A stretch of DNA of 37,179 nucleotides from Bacteroidales bacterium (GTDB taxonomy: Bacteria > Bacteroidota > Bacteroidia > Bacteroidales > WCHB1-69), in the NCBI GenBank assembly GCA_016285615.1, contig JAEERB010000007.1, forward strand, positions 1 to 37,179, written 5' to 3'. Positions 7,867-16,092 of this stretch are shown here, piece by piece. Within the stretch, counting starts at the first letter, position 1; every line of letters starts with the position of its first letter. The position numbers and the translations under genes are program-made. The notes beneath the pieces were generated by a model. The model was not told the origin of the DNA and did not search any database. It saw only the letters and a list, made by a program, of their open reading frames with translations.

Positions 7867-8670
7867 TTAAAACATTCTTTCTTTAATTCTGGTAATCACT
7901 TCCTTGGTGTAGAGCGGAAAATCTGATTTCATCATCCAATCGTAATACTGGGGTTCATATCTGAAAACCTGTTCTACCGTTCTGCCTTTGTGTTTGCCAA
8001 AGTTGAAAACTTCTTCATCGTTCTCATTGAAAACAATATGTCCTGCAAAATCCACACTTCGCGACTCGCTGGAGAAACTGCTCAGCGCCTTCACGTCATT
8101 TTGAACGGGGCAGGATATTTTTCCAGTCTTTCTGTCTTGATATTCAGCGTTTTGATATTTGTCGAGCTGTGCTTTCAGCACCTCGTAGGTGGCGCGGGTA
8201 TCGGCCTCGGCCTGGTGGGCATCATCGAGATTCTTGCCACAATACAGTTTGTAGGCTGCCGACAGATTGCGGGGTTCCATTTTATGGAAAATGTTCTGCA
8301 CATCTATGAGGCGGCGATCTCTAAAGTCGAGACGGCGGCCGCAGCGCAGGAACTCTTCCACCAACAGGGGAACATCAAACTTATTGGAGTTGAAGCCCGC
8401 CAAATCAGCATCACCGATAAAAGCCAGAACCTCATCGGCAACATCCTCAAACTTAGGCTTATCCTTTACATCTGCATCCCAAATGCCGTGCACTTCGGAA
8501 CACTCGCGAGGAATATGGATGCCGGGGTTAATGAGCATTGTCTTCACCTCTTCTTCACCATTTACATTTACTTTCAGCATGGACAACTCCACTATCTTGT
8601 CCTTGCCGATATTCAGACCTGTCGTTTCCAAGTCGAAGAACACCAACGGTCTTTCCAAATTCAGTTTCAT
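7867..8670 (-). CDS. DnaQ-like 3'-5' exonuclease with C-terminal DUF3820-type domain
   Basis: 267 residues. The N-terminal ~175 are a DEDDh exonuclease of the DNA polymerase III epsilon type. Catalytic residues visible are D13 and E15 (FFDLETTG), D99 (NKFDVPLL), H152 and D157 (HQAEADT). The C-terminal ~50 residues (FNFGKHKGRTVEQVF to YYDWMMKSDFPLYTKEV) match DUF3820, a small domain often attached to such nucleases. It is too small and has the wrong architecture to be sure it is the replicative proofreader; RNA or DNA trimming is equally possible. Probably co-transcribed with the DUF4290 gene. Confidence 0.9.
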   Translation of the reverse strand: MKLNLERPLVFFDLETTGLNIGKDKIVELSMLKVNVNGEEEVKTMLINPGIHIPRECSEVHGIWDADVKDKPKFEDVADEVLAFIGDADLAGFNSNKFDVPLLVEEFLRCGRRLDFRDRRLIDVQNIFHKMEPRNLSAAYKLYCGKNLDDAHQAEADTRATYEVLKAQLDKYQNAEYQDRKTGKISCPVQNDVKALSSFSSESRSVDFAGHIVFNENDEEVFNFGKHKGRTVEQVFRYEPQYYDWMMKSDFPLYTKEVITRIKERMF

Positions 8671-8704
8671 ATTATATAATTTTCAGTTTTCAAATTTCAG
8701 TTTC

Positions 8705-10876
8705 CTATCTTTTTATCACTTTGGCCACTGCGCTACCTGCTTTCACAAAATACAATCCCGTCGGCAACGATGACATGTCCACTCTGACACGCACCTCATT
8801 AAAATCATTATTGGCAGTAGGCACCCGTTGCAGGAGGCGGCCTTGAGCGTCATACAGACGGATGTCGGCAGGTCTTTCGGTACCACGTTCCAGTTCCACA
8901 TCCACATAGGCAGTGGCGGGATTGGGGAAAACGCGCAACGTTGCCGGCTTAACATCACGAATGCCAGTTCTATCCCATGTCTTGCCCACCACAGGGCGAA
9001 TCATCGGAGAGCCCTTCAGCAGAGGCGTCTTCCATTCCGAAGAGGTCTTGTACAAAAAGTTATCACGGGCATCGTTGTTGGCATCGAAGCCGATATTGAG
9101 CTGTGTCCCATGATGCTGATAGAAGCCCACATAGAAAACATCCGAGATGGCCACAGGGTCGGTGTAATAATCCACAAAATCGAGGAATTCGGACGCATGA
9201 CGCGGAAGCTGGCCCTCTTTGGAATAGATCACCTCGCCAGGAACACCGGCGTTGTCATTCCAAACCATCAGAGTGAAATATTCCACATTGGCGTCGTTCT
9301 GCACATGGTTGAACCACATGCGCACACTGCGCAGCGTATCGGGAACGGCCAACTCATAGCGCATGGCCAAGTAAATCTGCGGTTTGGCTATCGCCGAAAT
9401 GATAGAATAACCGGCTTCGGCAGTACCGTCATCGTAAGCGTAATAGTTGTGGAACTTCTGATAGAAGCGGCATGTATCGTTCACATGGCGCTCGTCGCCA
9501 GTGCCACCCGTCACTTGGAACACATGGGTAATCACCACTTCAGCACTATCCAACTGATCCTGCGGGATAGTGAACTGTACCGGCGGATGTGCGTGCGGTT
9601 CGTATGTGTGCCATCCCCTTATGTGATAGGGATCAGCATTTTCGTTATTGCTCTCATACTCACCTATTTTTCCATACCCTTTTTTCTCTACGGTATAAGA
9701 ATAGTTGGTATTTTTCACCGTGTTGGAGATGTTGGTGAGGCAGTTGTCGAACGACTTGCGCACATCGTCGGAACGGAACTGACGCCACGGCATAGTCTGA
9801 TATCTGACCAACAGCGAATTGACAGGCTTAACAAAAGCCACATCATTAGGATAAATATCTGATTGCGTGCGATTTATATTCAAAAACACATAATCTATAT
9901 GCCACTGGTCCACATTGCTGGCCCAGCCCGTAATGCCGTTGCCTTCCAGACTGGCGTAGTTGCGGAAGCGGAATTGGAAGTTATCGCGCAAGTACTGCGG
10001 GTCGGTAATGGGAATCATCACCTGCTGGAAAAAGAGACCTGTGGCCTCGTACACAGGATCCAGCATAAAGCCTGGCGTGCTCCACACATGATTCCACACC
10101 ATTTCGGGACCCATAATCGAGTCGGAGGGCATCATAACGGAATCGCCTTTGGCATGGTATTCAGAAAAGACGATATAATCGCCGTCAATAAAGGGGTTCC
10201 ACAAGGTGTCGCCCGCTACATAGTCGCCCTGCAATTCGACTGGGGAATATCTATATCCCACAAAAATGGTATCGCCCGTAGCGTAGCCAAACTCAAGCAC
10301 TAGTGAATCGGAGGTTTCCGGTGCATCGCCCACACGTTCCCACTCTCTGTATTTCGGTGTCCCTTCCTGCGGGAAAACAGCACCGCCCGGCTGGTAATAG
10401 AAACTGAAATAGAGCGAGTCCTGAATCTTGATTTTACGAGGGGTGGTGAAGATAGAGTCGAGGCGGATGGGCAGCGACGTCAGTGTGTCAGCAGGGAAAG
10501 GCGTGCTGCTTGCGTGGGCATAAATCTTGCCGTTCTGGTCCAACGCATCCAATGTGGCCACACCCAACGTTGGCGGCGCAATAGAAAATCCCTGATTTAC
10601 AAATGCTTGTTTGTCTTGCCACAACTTCTGATTGGGAAATCCCATATAGTCAGAGAAGTCGTCCACAAAAGGCAACTTCACCGCTTCGGGGGCTGTGCCA
10701 TACACTTGCATCGACGATTGCGACTGCGAGTGCTTCAGTGCAGGATTACCAGTGAGGCCCGTCAGCACCTCTTCCTGTGCGGAGAGAACAAGTGGAAAAA
10801 TCAGAACGAATATCAGAGACAAAACACTGATATTCTTAATATTAAAAATTCTAGAAAACATTTTTGTCATGGACAT
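8705..10876 (-). CDS. Secreted protein with type IX secretion C-terminal sorting domain
   Basis: 723 residues. A signal peptide (about residues 8-32, ending VLSA-Q) sends it through Sec. The C-terminal ~75 residues (LRVFPNPATAYVDVEL to GLYFVKAGSAVAKVIKR) are a type A T9SS sorting domain, with the FPNP motif and terminal GLYFVK plus basic end. It should therefore cross the outer membrane by the type IX system and be anchored or released. The large middle has no catalytic motif I recognise; it is rich in aromatic and Asp residues and probably beta-structured. The start codon overlaps the stop of the PASTA gene (TAATG), indicating coupling. A second ATG lies three codons in. Confidence 0.88.
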   Translation of the reverse strand: MSMTKMFSRIFNIKNISVLSLIFVLIFPLVLSAQEEVLTGLTGNPALKHSQSQSSMQVYGTAPEAVKLPFVDDFSDYMGFPNQKLWQDKQAFVNQGFSIAPPTLGVATLDALDQNGKIYAHASSTPFPADTLTSLPIRLDSIFTTPRKIKIQDSLYFSFYYQPGGAVFPQEGTPKYREWERVGDAPETSDSLVLEFGYATGDTIFVGYRYSPVELQGDYVAGDTLWNPFIDGDYIVFSEYHAKGDSVMMPSDSIMGPEMVWNHVWSTPGFMLDPVYEATGLFFQQVMIPITDPQYLRDNFQFRFRNYASLEGNGITGWASNVDQWHIDYVFLNINRTQSDIYPNDVAFVKPVNSLLVRYQTMPWRQFRSDDVRKSFDNCLTNISNTVKNTNYSYTVEKKGYGKIGEYESNNENADPYHIRGWHTYEPHAHPPVQFTIPQDQLDSAEVVITHVFQVTGGTGDERHVNDTCRFYQKFHNYYAYDDGTAEAGYSIISAIAKPQIYLAMRYELAVPDTLRSVRMWFNHVQNDANVEYFTLMVWNDNAGVPGEVIYSKEGQLPRHASEFLDFVDYYTDPVAISDVFYVGFYQHHGTQLNIGFDANNDARDNFLYKTSSEWKTPLLKGSPMIRPVVGKTWDRTGIRDVKPATLRVFPNPATAYVDVELERGTERPADIRLYDAQGRLLQRVPTANNDFNEVRVRVDMSSLPTGLYFVKAGSAVAKVIKR

Positions 10877-11478
10877 TATTCATTAGAACTGGCAGTCGAA
10901 TCAGCCGGTGCAAGCGATTCCGGCAAATCGTCAATATCTTTTCCTACCACCAGCGTAATTTTATCACCTTGATTGATTTCGGTATTCGGCGCAATAGAGC
11001 GACCTTTGTAGAGTTGCTCTAACACAGCATTCTCGAAGGGACTGGGCTTATAGATGACTCCTTCCAACTCCAAGCCGATGGCCTTTAGCATAATCTCAGC
11101 CTGACGCAACGAAACATCCTTCAACTCGGGCATCAGCACTTTTGGCGGCACCGAAGAGGCGATGGAAAGATAGACTTTACGACCCTTCTTCACCATCTCG
11201 TTAGCTTCGGGGTTCTGGCGCAAAACTGTGCCTTCCTTGACAGACTTGTCGTAAACATAGTCGGAAATGACGATAATGAAGTCTGACGAATGGTCGGCTA
11301 ACAACGCTTCGGCCTCCTGTCCCACAAAGTTGGGCATCTTCACCTCCTGACCGTGACGCGTATAGATTCTGAGGAAAATCATAGCCGCCACAATCAGCAA
11401 TATCGTAACCACCACAGCTAACAGCAGATGGAACCATATTTTTCGGGGGCTGAAAAACTCTTTCAATTTGGAACCCAT
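10876..11478 (-). CDS. Membrane-anchored PASTA-domain protein
   Basis: 200 residues from the ATG at 11478. I prefer this to the upstream ATG at 11580 because the longer version would run through the promoter and has no conserved sequence. One membrane helix (WFHLLLAVVVTILLIVAAMIF, ~15-36) is followed by two PASTA domains (~46-107 and ~110-173) outside the membrane, then an acidic Ser-rich tail. PASTA domains bind peptidoglycan or its precursors; no kinase domain is present, as in other Bacteroidota homologs. It heads a minus-strand run of six closely spaced genes. Confidence 0.87.
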   Translation of the reverse strand: MGSKLKEFFSPRKIWFHLLLAVVVTILLIVAAMIFLRIYTRHGQEVKMPNFVGQEAEALLADHSSDFIIVISDYVYDKSVKEGTVLRQNPEANEMVKKGRKVYLSIASSVPPKVLMPELKDVSLRQAEIMLKAIGLELEGVIYKPSPFENAVLEQLYKGRSIAPNTEINQGDKITLVVGKDIDDLPESLAPADSTASSNE

Positions 11479-11537
11479 AATATCAACAATGCATTTATTC
11501 GATAACCAATAAAAAAAGAAAATATTGTAAGTGTTTG

Positions 11538-11545
11538 CAAAAATA
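11538..11545 (-). promoter_or_regulatory. -7 element for the PASTA operon
   Basis: TATTTTTG on the minus strand, 59 nt upstream of the chosen ATG. It faces away from the divergent element at 11568-11575. No -33 TTTG at normal spacing is obvious. Confidence 0.5.
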
Positions 11546-11567
11546 ATAAAAATAACCCAAAAGGATG

Positions 11568-11575
11568 TATCTTTG
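11568..11575 (+). promoter_or_regulatory. -7 element for the nucleotidyltransferase gene
   Basis: TATCTTTG matches TAnnTTTG. Transcription should start near 11580, which leaves about 33 nt before the ATG at 11614 and supports that start over the ATG at 11593. Confidence 0.6.
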
Positions 11576-11613
11576 CCCATATTTTTCGCACTATGACTTG
11601 CTCAACGATTCAC

Positions 11614-12345
11614 ATGGACAAAATCACTGGCTTTATTTTCGCTGCCGGCTTAGGCACGCGCCTTTACCCGCTCACCAAGGACAAACCCAAAGCACTGGTA
11701 GAGGTGGACGGCAAAACGCTCCTTGAACATACCATCCGCAAACTGACGGGGGCAGGTATTAAACGTCTGGTTATCAACGTACACCATTTCGGCCAACAGA
11801 TTATCGACTTTGTGTCCAGCCACTCTTTCGATGCCGACATCCGCATCTCTGACGAGCGTGCCGAACTGCTCGACACGGCTGGCGGACTCAAGTATGCCGA
11901 GCCACTGCTCAACGACTGCGACCATATCTTGTTGCACAATGTGGATATCATCTCATCCATTGACCTGCCAGCGCTCTGTCAGGCTCATATCGAATCTGGC
12001 GCCATGGCCACACTGGCTGTTAAACAGCGCGACACTTCGCGATACTTTCTGTTTGACCCTGAGACCATGCAGTTGTGCGGCTGGGAGAATCGCAAGAGCG
12101 GTGAAATCATCAACTCGCGGACTTGCGAGAAGAGCATTCCACTGGCATTCAGCGGCATACATATTGTCAAACATGAATTGCTGAACCACATCCCCGACAC
12201 CTCCAAGCGCTCCATTACCCCACTCTACTTGGAGTTGGCGCGCACACAAGTCATCAAGGGATGGCAACACCAGCAGGACCGCTGGATGGACATCGGTAAA
12301 TACGAAGATTATCTGACGCTGCTGCCGGGCTTCACCTCTTTCTGA
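11614..12345 (+). CDS. Sugar-phosphate nucleotidyltransferase (MurU/RmlA-like)
   Basis: 243 residues from ATG 11614. The NTP_transferase fold signature is at the start: [22 protein letters not shown], whose GxGTR loop and Lys bind the nucleotide and sugar phosphate. HNVDI (~110) supplies the metal-binding Asp. The family makes NDP-sugars; its size and sequence fit the MurNAc-1-phosphate uridylyltransferase/mannose-1-phosphate guanylyltransferase subgroup, but the substrate cannot be assigned. No amgK-type kinase is adjacent. Its last 37 nt overlap the convergent end of metG. Confidence 0.86.
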   Translation: MDKITGFIFAAGLGTRLYPLTKDKPKALVEVDGKTLLEHTIRKLTGAGIKRLVINVHHFGQQIIDFVSSHSFDADIRISDERAELLDTAGGLKYAEPLLNDCDHILLHNVDIISSIDLPALCQAHIESGAMATLAVKQRDTSRYFLFDPETMQLCGWENRKSGEIINSRTCEKSIPLAFSGIHIVKHELLNHIPDTSKRSITPLYLELARTQVIKGWQHQQDRWMDIGKYEDYLTLLPGFTSF

Positions 12346-14366
12346 AGTTGGAGTAACGAGAGTTCGCCATTGGCATTTTCGGCCATCAGCACCATGCCGT
12401 GCGACAATGTTCCTTTTATCTCTTTGGCTTTCAAATTGATGAGCATTAACACTTGCTTGCCCACCAATGTCTCAGGTTCATAGTACTCAGCGATACCCGA
12501 TACCACTTCGCGCACATCCACGCCTGTATCCACTTTCAGTTTCAACAGCTTTTTGGTCTTGGCCACTTTCTCGGCAGCCAGCACCGTGCAGACGCGCAGG
12601 TCCATCGTCTGGAAATCGTCGTACGAGATATCCTCTTTGGCAGGCTCTACCTCGGCATTAGCCATCTGGTTAGCCTTTTTAATATCTTCCAACTTCTTTA
12701 ATTGCGCTGCAATCACCTCATCTTCAATCTTTTCAAAAAGATATTCGGGAGCATTGATCTTATCACCTGCTTTCAGCAGATCGGTGCGACCACCTTCGTT
12801 CCAATCGTGGATATTGATGTTGAGCATGCGCTGTAGTTTTGCAGCTGTAAAGGGCAGGAATGGTTCACACAATACCGACAGACAAGCGCATATTTGTAAC
12901 GAAATATGCAGAATGGTTTTCACTGCTTCGGGATCTTCCTTCTGCTTTTTCCAAGGCTCTGTATCCGTAAGATACTTGTTACCCAAACGAGCCAAGTTCA
13001 TCATTTCGGCCTGTGCCTCTCTGAAGCGGTATTTCTCGATAGAATTGCCAATCAAAGCAGGAAATTCTTTGATTTTATCCAACACTTCTTTTTCATAATC
13101 AGAAAGTTTGCCCAATTCCGGAACAATGCCACCATAATATTTGTGCGTCAGCACCACAGTACGGTTTACGAAGTTGCCGAAGATGGCCAGCAGCTCGTTA
13201 TTATTCTTGGCTTGGAAATCAGCCCAGGTAAAGTCAGAGTCTTTGGTTTCGGGTGCGATGGAAGTCAGCGTGTAGCGCAGCACATCCTGCTTGCCCTTGA
13301 ACTCTTCGAGGTACTCGTGGAGCCAAATGGCCCAGTTGCGAGAGGTGGAAATCTTGTCGCCTTCCAGATTCAAGAACTCGTTGGCGGGCACATTCTCTGG
13401 CAAAATGTAGGAACCTTCGGCTTTGAGCATGCAAGGGAAGATGATGCAGTGGAACACGATGTTATCCTTGCCGATAAAATGCACTAATTCAGTCTCTTCG
13501 TCCTTCCACCACTTTTCCCAGTTGCTGTCATGATTGGCCTCGCACCACTCTTTAGTGGCGGAGATATAGCCGATGGGCGCGTCAAACCAAACGTAGAGCA
13601 CCTTACCTTCGGCCTCTTTCAGCGGCACCTTCACGCCCCAATCCAGGTCGCGGGTCACCGCGCGGGGTTGCAGGCCTTGCTCAATCCACGATTTGCACTG
13701 GCCGTACACATTGGTTTTCCAATCGTCCTTATGGCCTTTCAGAATCCACTCTTTCAACCATCCTTCATACTCATTCAGAGGCAAATACCAGTGTTTGGTC
13801 TCCTTCATTACAGGCGTATTGCCGCTCAATGCCGAGCGCGGATTGATCAGGTCGGTGGCGCTCAAGCTGGTACCGCAAGCTTCGCACTGATCGCCGTAGG
13901 CCTTTTCGTTATTGCAGTGGGGACACGTGCCCGTAATGTAGCGGTCGGCCAAGAACTGCTTAGCTTCCTCATCGTAGTACTGCATCGTGGTCTTCTCGAT
14001 GAGTTTGCCGTCATTGTACAGTTTGGTGAAAAAGTCGGCAGCCGTGGCGTGATGCGTCGGATTTGAGGTGCGGGAATAGATGTCGAACGAAATGCCCAGT
14101 TCCTCAAACGACTTCTTGATGATGGCGTGGTAGCGGTCCACGATAGCCTGCGGGGTGGTATTCTCCTTGCGGGCTTTGATGGTGATGGGCACGCCGTGTT
14201 CATCGCTACCGCCGAGGAAGAAGACCTCTCTGCCAGTGGCACGCAAATAGCGAACGAAGATGTCGGCGGGAACATACACGCCAGCCAAGTGTCCTATATG
14301 TACGGGACCGTTGGCGTACGGAAGCGCCGTGGTGACCGTATAACGTTTTTTCAGTGGATTTGCCAT
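12309..14366 (-). CDS. metG: Methionyl-tRNA synthetase
   Basis: 685 residues, charges tRNA-Met. The Rossmann-fold HIGH motif is at residues 23-26 (PVHIGHLAG). A zinc knuckle is visible (CPHC and CEAC around residue 145-160). The KMSKS loop reads KISTS ([10 protein letters not shown]), a variant I recall from Bacteroidota homologs rather than a defect. The anticodon-binding helical domain follows, and the last ~110 residues are a tRNA-binding OB fold ([13 protein letters not shown] to GTLSHGMVL), which also dimerises the enzyme. The C-terminus overlaps the convergent nucleotidyltransferase gene by 37 nt with no terminator between them. Confidence 0.97.
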   Translation of the reverse strand: MANPLKKRYTVTTALPYANGPVHIGHLAGVYVPADIFVRYLRATGREVFFLGGSDEHGVPITIKARKENTTPQAIVDRYHAIIKKSFEELGISFDIYSRTSNPTHHATAADFFTKLYNDGKLIEKTTMQYYDEEAKQFLADRYITGTCPHCNNEKAYGDQCEACGTSLSATDLINPRSALSGNTPVMKETKHWYLPLNEYEGWLKEWILKGHKDDWKTNVYGQCKSWIEQGLQPRAVTRDLDWGVKVPLKEAEGKVLYVWFDAPIGYISATKEWCEANHDSNWEKWWKDEETELVHFIGKDNIVFHCIIFPCMLKAEGSYILPENVPANEFLNLEGDKISTSRNWAIWLHEYLEEFKGKQDVLRYTLTSIAPETKDSDFTWADFQAKNNNELLAIFGNFVNRTVVLTHKYYGGIVPELGKLSDYEKEVLDKIKEFPALIGNSIEKYRFREAQAEMMNLARLGNKYLTDTEPWKKQKEDPEAVKTILHISLQICACLSVLCEPFLPFTAAKLQRMLNINIHDWNEGGRTDLLKAGDKINAPEYLFEKIEDEVIAAQLKKLEDIKKANQMANAEVEPAKEDISYDDFQTMDLRVCTVLAAEKVAKTKKLLKLKVDTGVDVREVVSGIAEYYEPETLVGKQVLMLINLKAKEIKGTLSHGMVLMAENANGELSLLQLQKEVKPGSSVR

Positions 14367-14388
14367 AATTGTCTTGTTTTAGAAGATG

Positions 14389-14396
14389 CAAAGATA
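14389..14396 (-). promoter_or_regulatory. -7 element for metG
   Basis: TATCTTTG on the minus strand, 22 nt before the metG ATG, giving a predicted leader of about 18 nt. Confidence 0.6.
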
Positions 14397-14484
14397 CAAA
14401 AATGTCGCTATTGATTTGCGAAAGCATTTTGTTAATTACAAACAACATATTCAAGCATTTCAATACTGCTACATCTCAACATTT

Positions 14485-14511
14485 CAACAATTAAATATCG
14501 CAACAATTAAA
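14485..14511 (+). repeat. 11-bp direct repeat upstream of the PspC gene
   Basis: CAACAATTAAA occurs at 14485-14495 and 14501-14511, just before the promoter element of the next gene. It could be a protein site or simply part of the low-complexity AT-rich spacer. Confidence 0.35.
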
Positions 14512-14520
14512 CAAAAACAT

Positions 14521-14528
14521 TATCTTTG
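14521..14528 (+). promoter_or_regulatory. -7 element for the PspC gene
   Basis: TATCTTTG, 19 nt before the ATG at 14548. It fixes the start there rather than at the upstream in-frame ATG at 14386. Confidence 0.6.
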
Positions 14529-14547
14529 CCGAAAATATCATTACGCT

Positions 14548-14754
14548 ATGGAAGAAAATCCCTCCTATAAAAAAATGTACCGCAGCATGACCGACCGCAG
14601 AATTGCTGGTGTGTGCGGCGGTTTGGGCGAATATTTCAATATCGATCCCGTTATTATTCGTATCGCTTTCCTCGTAGCCCTTCTGATGGCAGGCGGCGGC
14701 GGTTTGCTTTACCTAATTATGTGGATAGCCGTTCCCGAAAAGAGGGACTACTAA
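14548..14754 (+). CDS. PspC domain membrane protein
   Basis: 68 residues. The PspC signature runs almost the full length: KKMYRSMTDRRIAGVCGGLG, then EYFNIDPVIIRIAF, and one membrane helix (~40-62, FLVALLMAGGGGLLYLIMWIAV). PspC proteins act in the envelope stress response of proteobacteria; in Bacteroidota, stand-alone small versions are common and of unknown role. The gene is monocistronic, divergent from metG and followed by a repeat-rich spacer. Confidence 0.88.
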   Translation: MEENPSYKKMYRSMTDRRIAGVCGGLGEYFNIDPVIIRIAFLVALLMAGGGGLLYLIMWIAVPEKRDY

Positions 14755-14821
14755 AATAATGCACGATTCACAATGCACAATGCATAATTCAAATAAATTA
14801 TAAATTATTAATTGTGAATTG
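14755..14821. repeat. AT-rich repeat spacer with 9-bp inverted repeat
   Basis: ATTCACAAT (14766-14774) and ATTGTGAAT (14811-14819) are perfect complements separated by 36 nt of AATGCATAATTC-type words. Related words (AATGCACAAT, ATTCACAAT) recur at 20783-20822. It lies between two convergent genes and may serve as a weak bidirectional terminator. Confidence 0.5.
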
Positions 14822-15442
14822 TTAGTGCAAGTGTGCGCCTATCAGGTGCATAAATTCCTGACGTGTGTTGGAATTTTTGAGGAACGCCCCCGTAAATTCG
14901 GAGGTGGTGGTTACTGAATTCTGTTTCTGGATGCCGCGCATCGACATGCACAAGTGCTGTGCTTCGATAACGACGGCCACGCCTATGGGATTGAGCACTT
15001 CTTGCAAACAATCCTTGATTTGCGTTGTCAGTCGCTCTTGCAACTGCAAACGGCGCGAATAGGCCTCCACCACACGCGGTATCTTGCTGAGTCCCACGAT
15101 GGTGCCATTAGGAATATAACCCACATGCGCCTTGCCAAAGAAGGGCAACAGATGGTGCTCGCAAAGCGAATAAATCTCAATATCCTTTACAATGACAATC
15201 TGCTTGTAATCCTCGTGAAACAGGGCTCCGCGCAAAATCTCTTTCGGGTCGAGGCTGTAGCCATGGGTGAGGTACTGCATGGACTTGGCTGCACGCAATG
15301 GAGTTTTAATCAACCCCTCACGAGTAGGGTCTTCCTTAATGACAGTGAGTATGTTATGATAGCTTTCGGCTAAACTTTTCAGACTTTCCTCATTGTACAA
15401 GTCTATTCTTTCGTATCCTTCGTCTTCGCGGTCTTGATTCAT
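14822..15442 (-). CDS. folE: GTP cyclohydrolase I
   Basis: 206 residues. Converts GTP to 7,8-dihydroneopterin triphosphate, the first step to folate or queuosine/biopterin-type pterins. Zinc ligands C94 and H97 ([12 protein letters not shown]) and C165 (QHLCMSMRG) are present, as is the substrate-binding VGLSKIPR segment. The N-terminal ~25 residues are the usual variable lead. It follows the hydrolase gene by 3 nt and is last in a three-gene minus-strand set. Confidence 0.97.
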   Translation of the reverse strand: MNQDREDEGYERIDLYNEESLKSLAESYHNILTVIKEDPTREGLIKTPLRAAKSMQYLTHGYSLDPKEILRGALFHEDYKQIVIVKDIEIYSLCEHHLLPFFGKAHVGYIPNGTIVGLSKIPRVVEAYSRRLQLQERLTTQIKDCLQEVLNPIGVAVVIEAQHLCMSMRGIQKQNSVTTTSEFTGAFLKNSNTRQEFMHLIGAHLH

Positions 15443-15445
15443 AGT

Positions 15446-16087
15446 TTATTGTAAAAATCTTAGAAATGGGTTATCCGTTTTTTCTTTTATCAAAGTGGTT
15501 GCTGGGCCGTGGCCAGGATAGACCACCGTCTGTCCGTCGAGTGCAAAAAGGCGCGTAAGGCTCTGTTGCAACACGGCATGGTTGCCCGAGGGAAGGTCAC
15601 TGCGGCCAATGCTGCCCTCGAAAAGCACATCGCCGGAGAAGAGGACCTTCTCAGCGGCATCATAGAGGCAAATGCTGCCATCACAATGGCCGGGGGTGGT
15701 CAGCACTTCCAATTGCTGATGGCCAAACACGATCGGGCGACTGTCGTCAAGCAGCATGGGCATCGGCGTTTCGATGGCATCGTAACCAAATGCAATGCAA
15801 TAGGCCGATGACTGCGAGTAGATTTTCATGCCTTCCTTGTGTAACAGCAGTTCCGCATCGGGATAACGCTCCTTACAGAACGCATTTCCATATATGTGGT
15901 CAACATGAGGATGCGTATTGATGATGTACTTCACCCTAAGTTTATGCTCGCTAATGTAAGAGGAAAGACGCTCATCTTCTGCCATGTTGGAGTTACCCGG
16001 GTCGATGATAACAGCCTCCAAAGTCTCATCAAACACTATGTAAGTGTTAACTTGTAAGAAATTGAACGTAAACGTCTTAACTGTCAT
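15446..16087 (-). CDS. Metallo-beta-lactamase-fold hydrolase (glyoxalase II-like)
   Basis: 213 residues. Binuclear metal ligands are visible: H59, H61, D63, H64 (THPHVDH), H134 (GHCDGS), D153 (SGDVLFEG) and H193 (YPGHGP). This is the short YcbL/glyoxalase II-like type lacking the C-terminal glutathione-binding helices, so the substrate is uncertain. It sits 5 nt after the MORN-repeat gene and 3 nt before folE; co-transcription is likely. Confidence 0.92.
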   Translation of the reverse strand: MTVKTFTFNFLQVNTYIVFDETLEAVIIDPGNSNMAEDERLSSYISEHKLRVKYIINTHPHVDHIYGNAFCKERYPDAELLLHKEGMKIYSQSSAYCIAFGYDAIETPMPMLLDDSRPIVFGHQQLEVLTTPGHCDGSICLYDAAEKVLFSGDVLFEGSIGRSDLPSGNHAVLQQSLTRLFALDGQTVVYPGHGPATTLIKEKTDNPFLRFLQ

Positions 16088-16092
16088 AACAA

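Noticed and set aside
8828..9862. 344-codon open frame on the + strand
   Set aside because: It is antisense to the type IX-secreted protein gene; no domain, signal or start context is visible, and the minus-strand protein has clear signal and sorting domains.
11593..12345. Longer start for the nucleotidyltransferase (ATG at 11593)
   Set aside because: It adds seven residues not typical of the fold and leaves only about 10-13 nt to the predicted transcription start; ATG 11614 begins right at the conserved strand.
13318..13350. KISTS in place of KMSKS in MetRS as a defect
   Set aside because: From memory this variant is usual in Bacteroidota MetRS, and all other motifs are intact.
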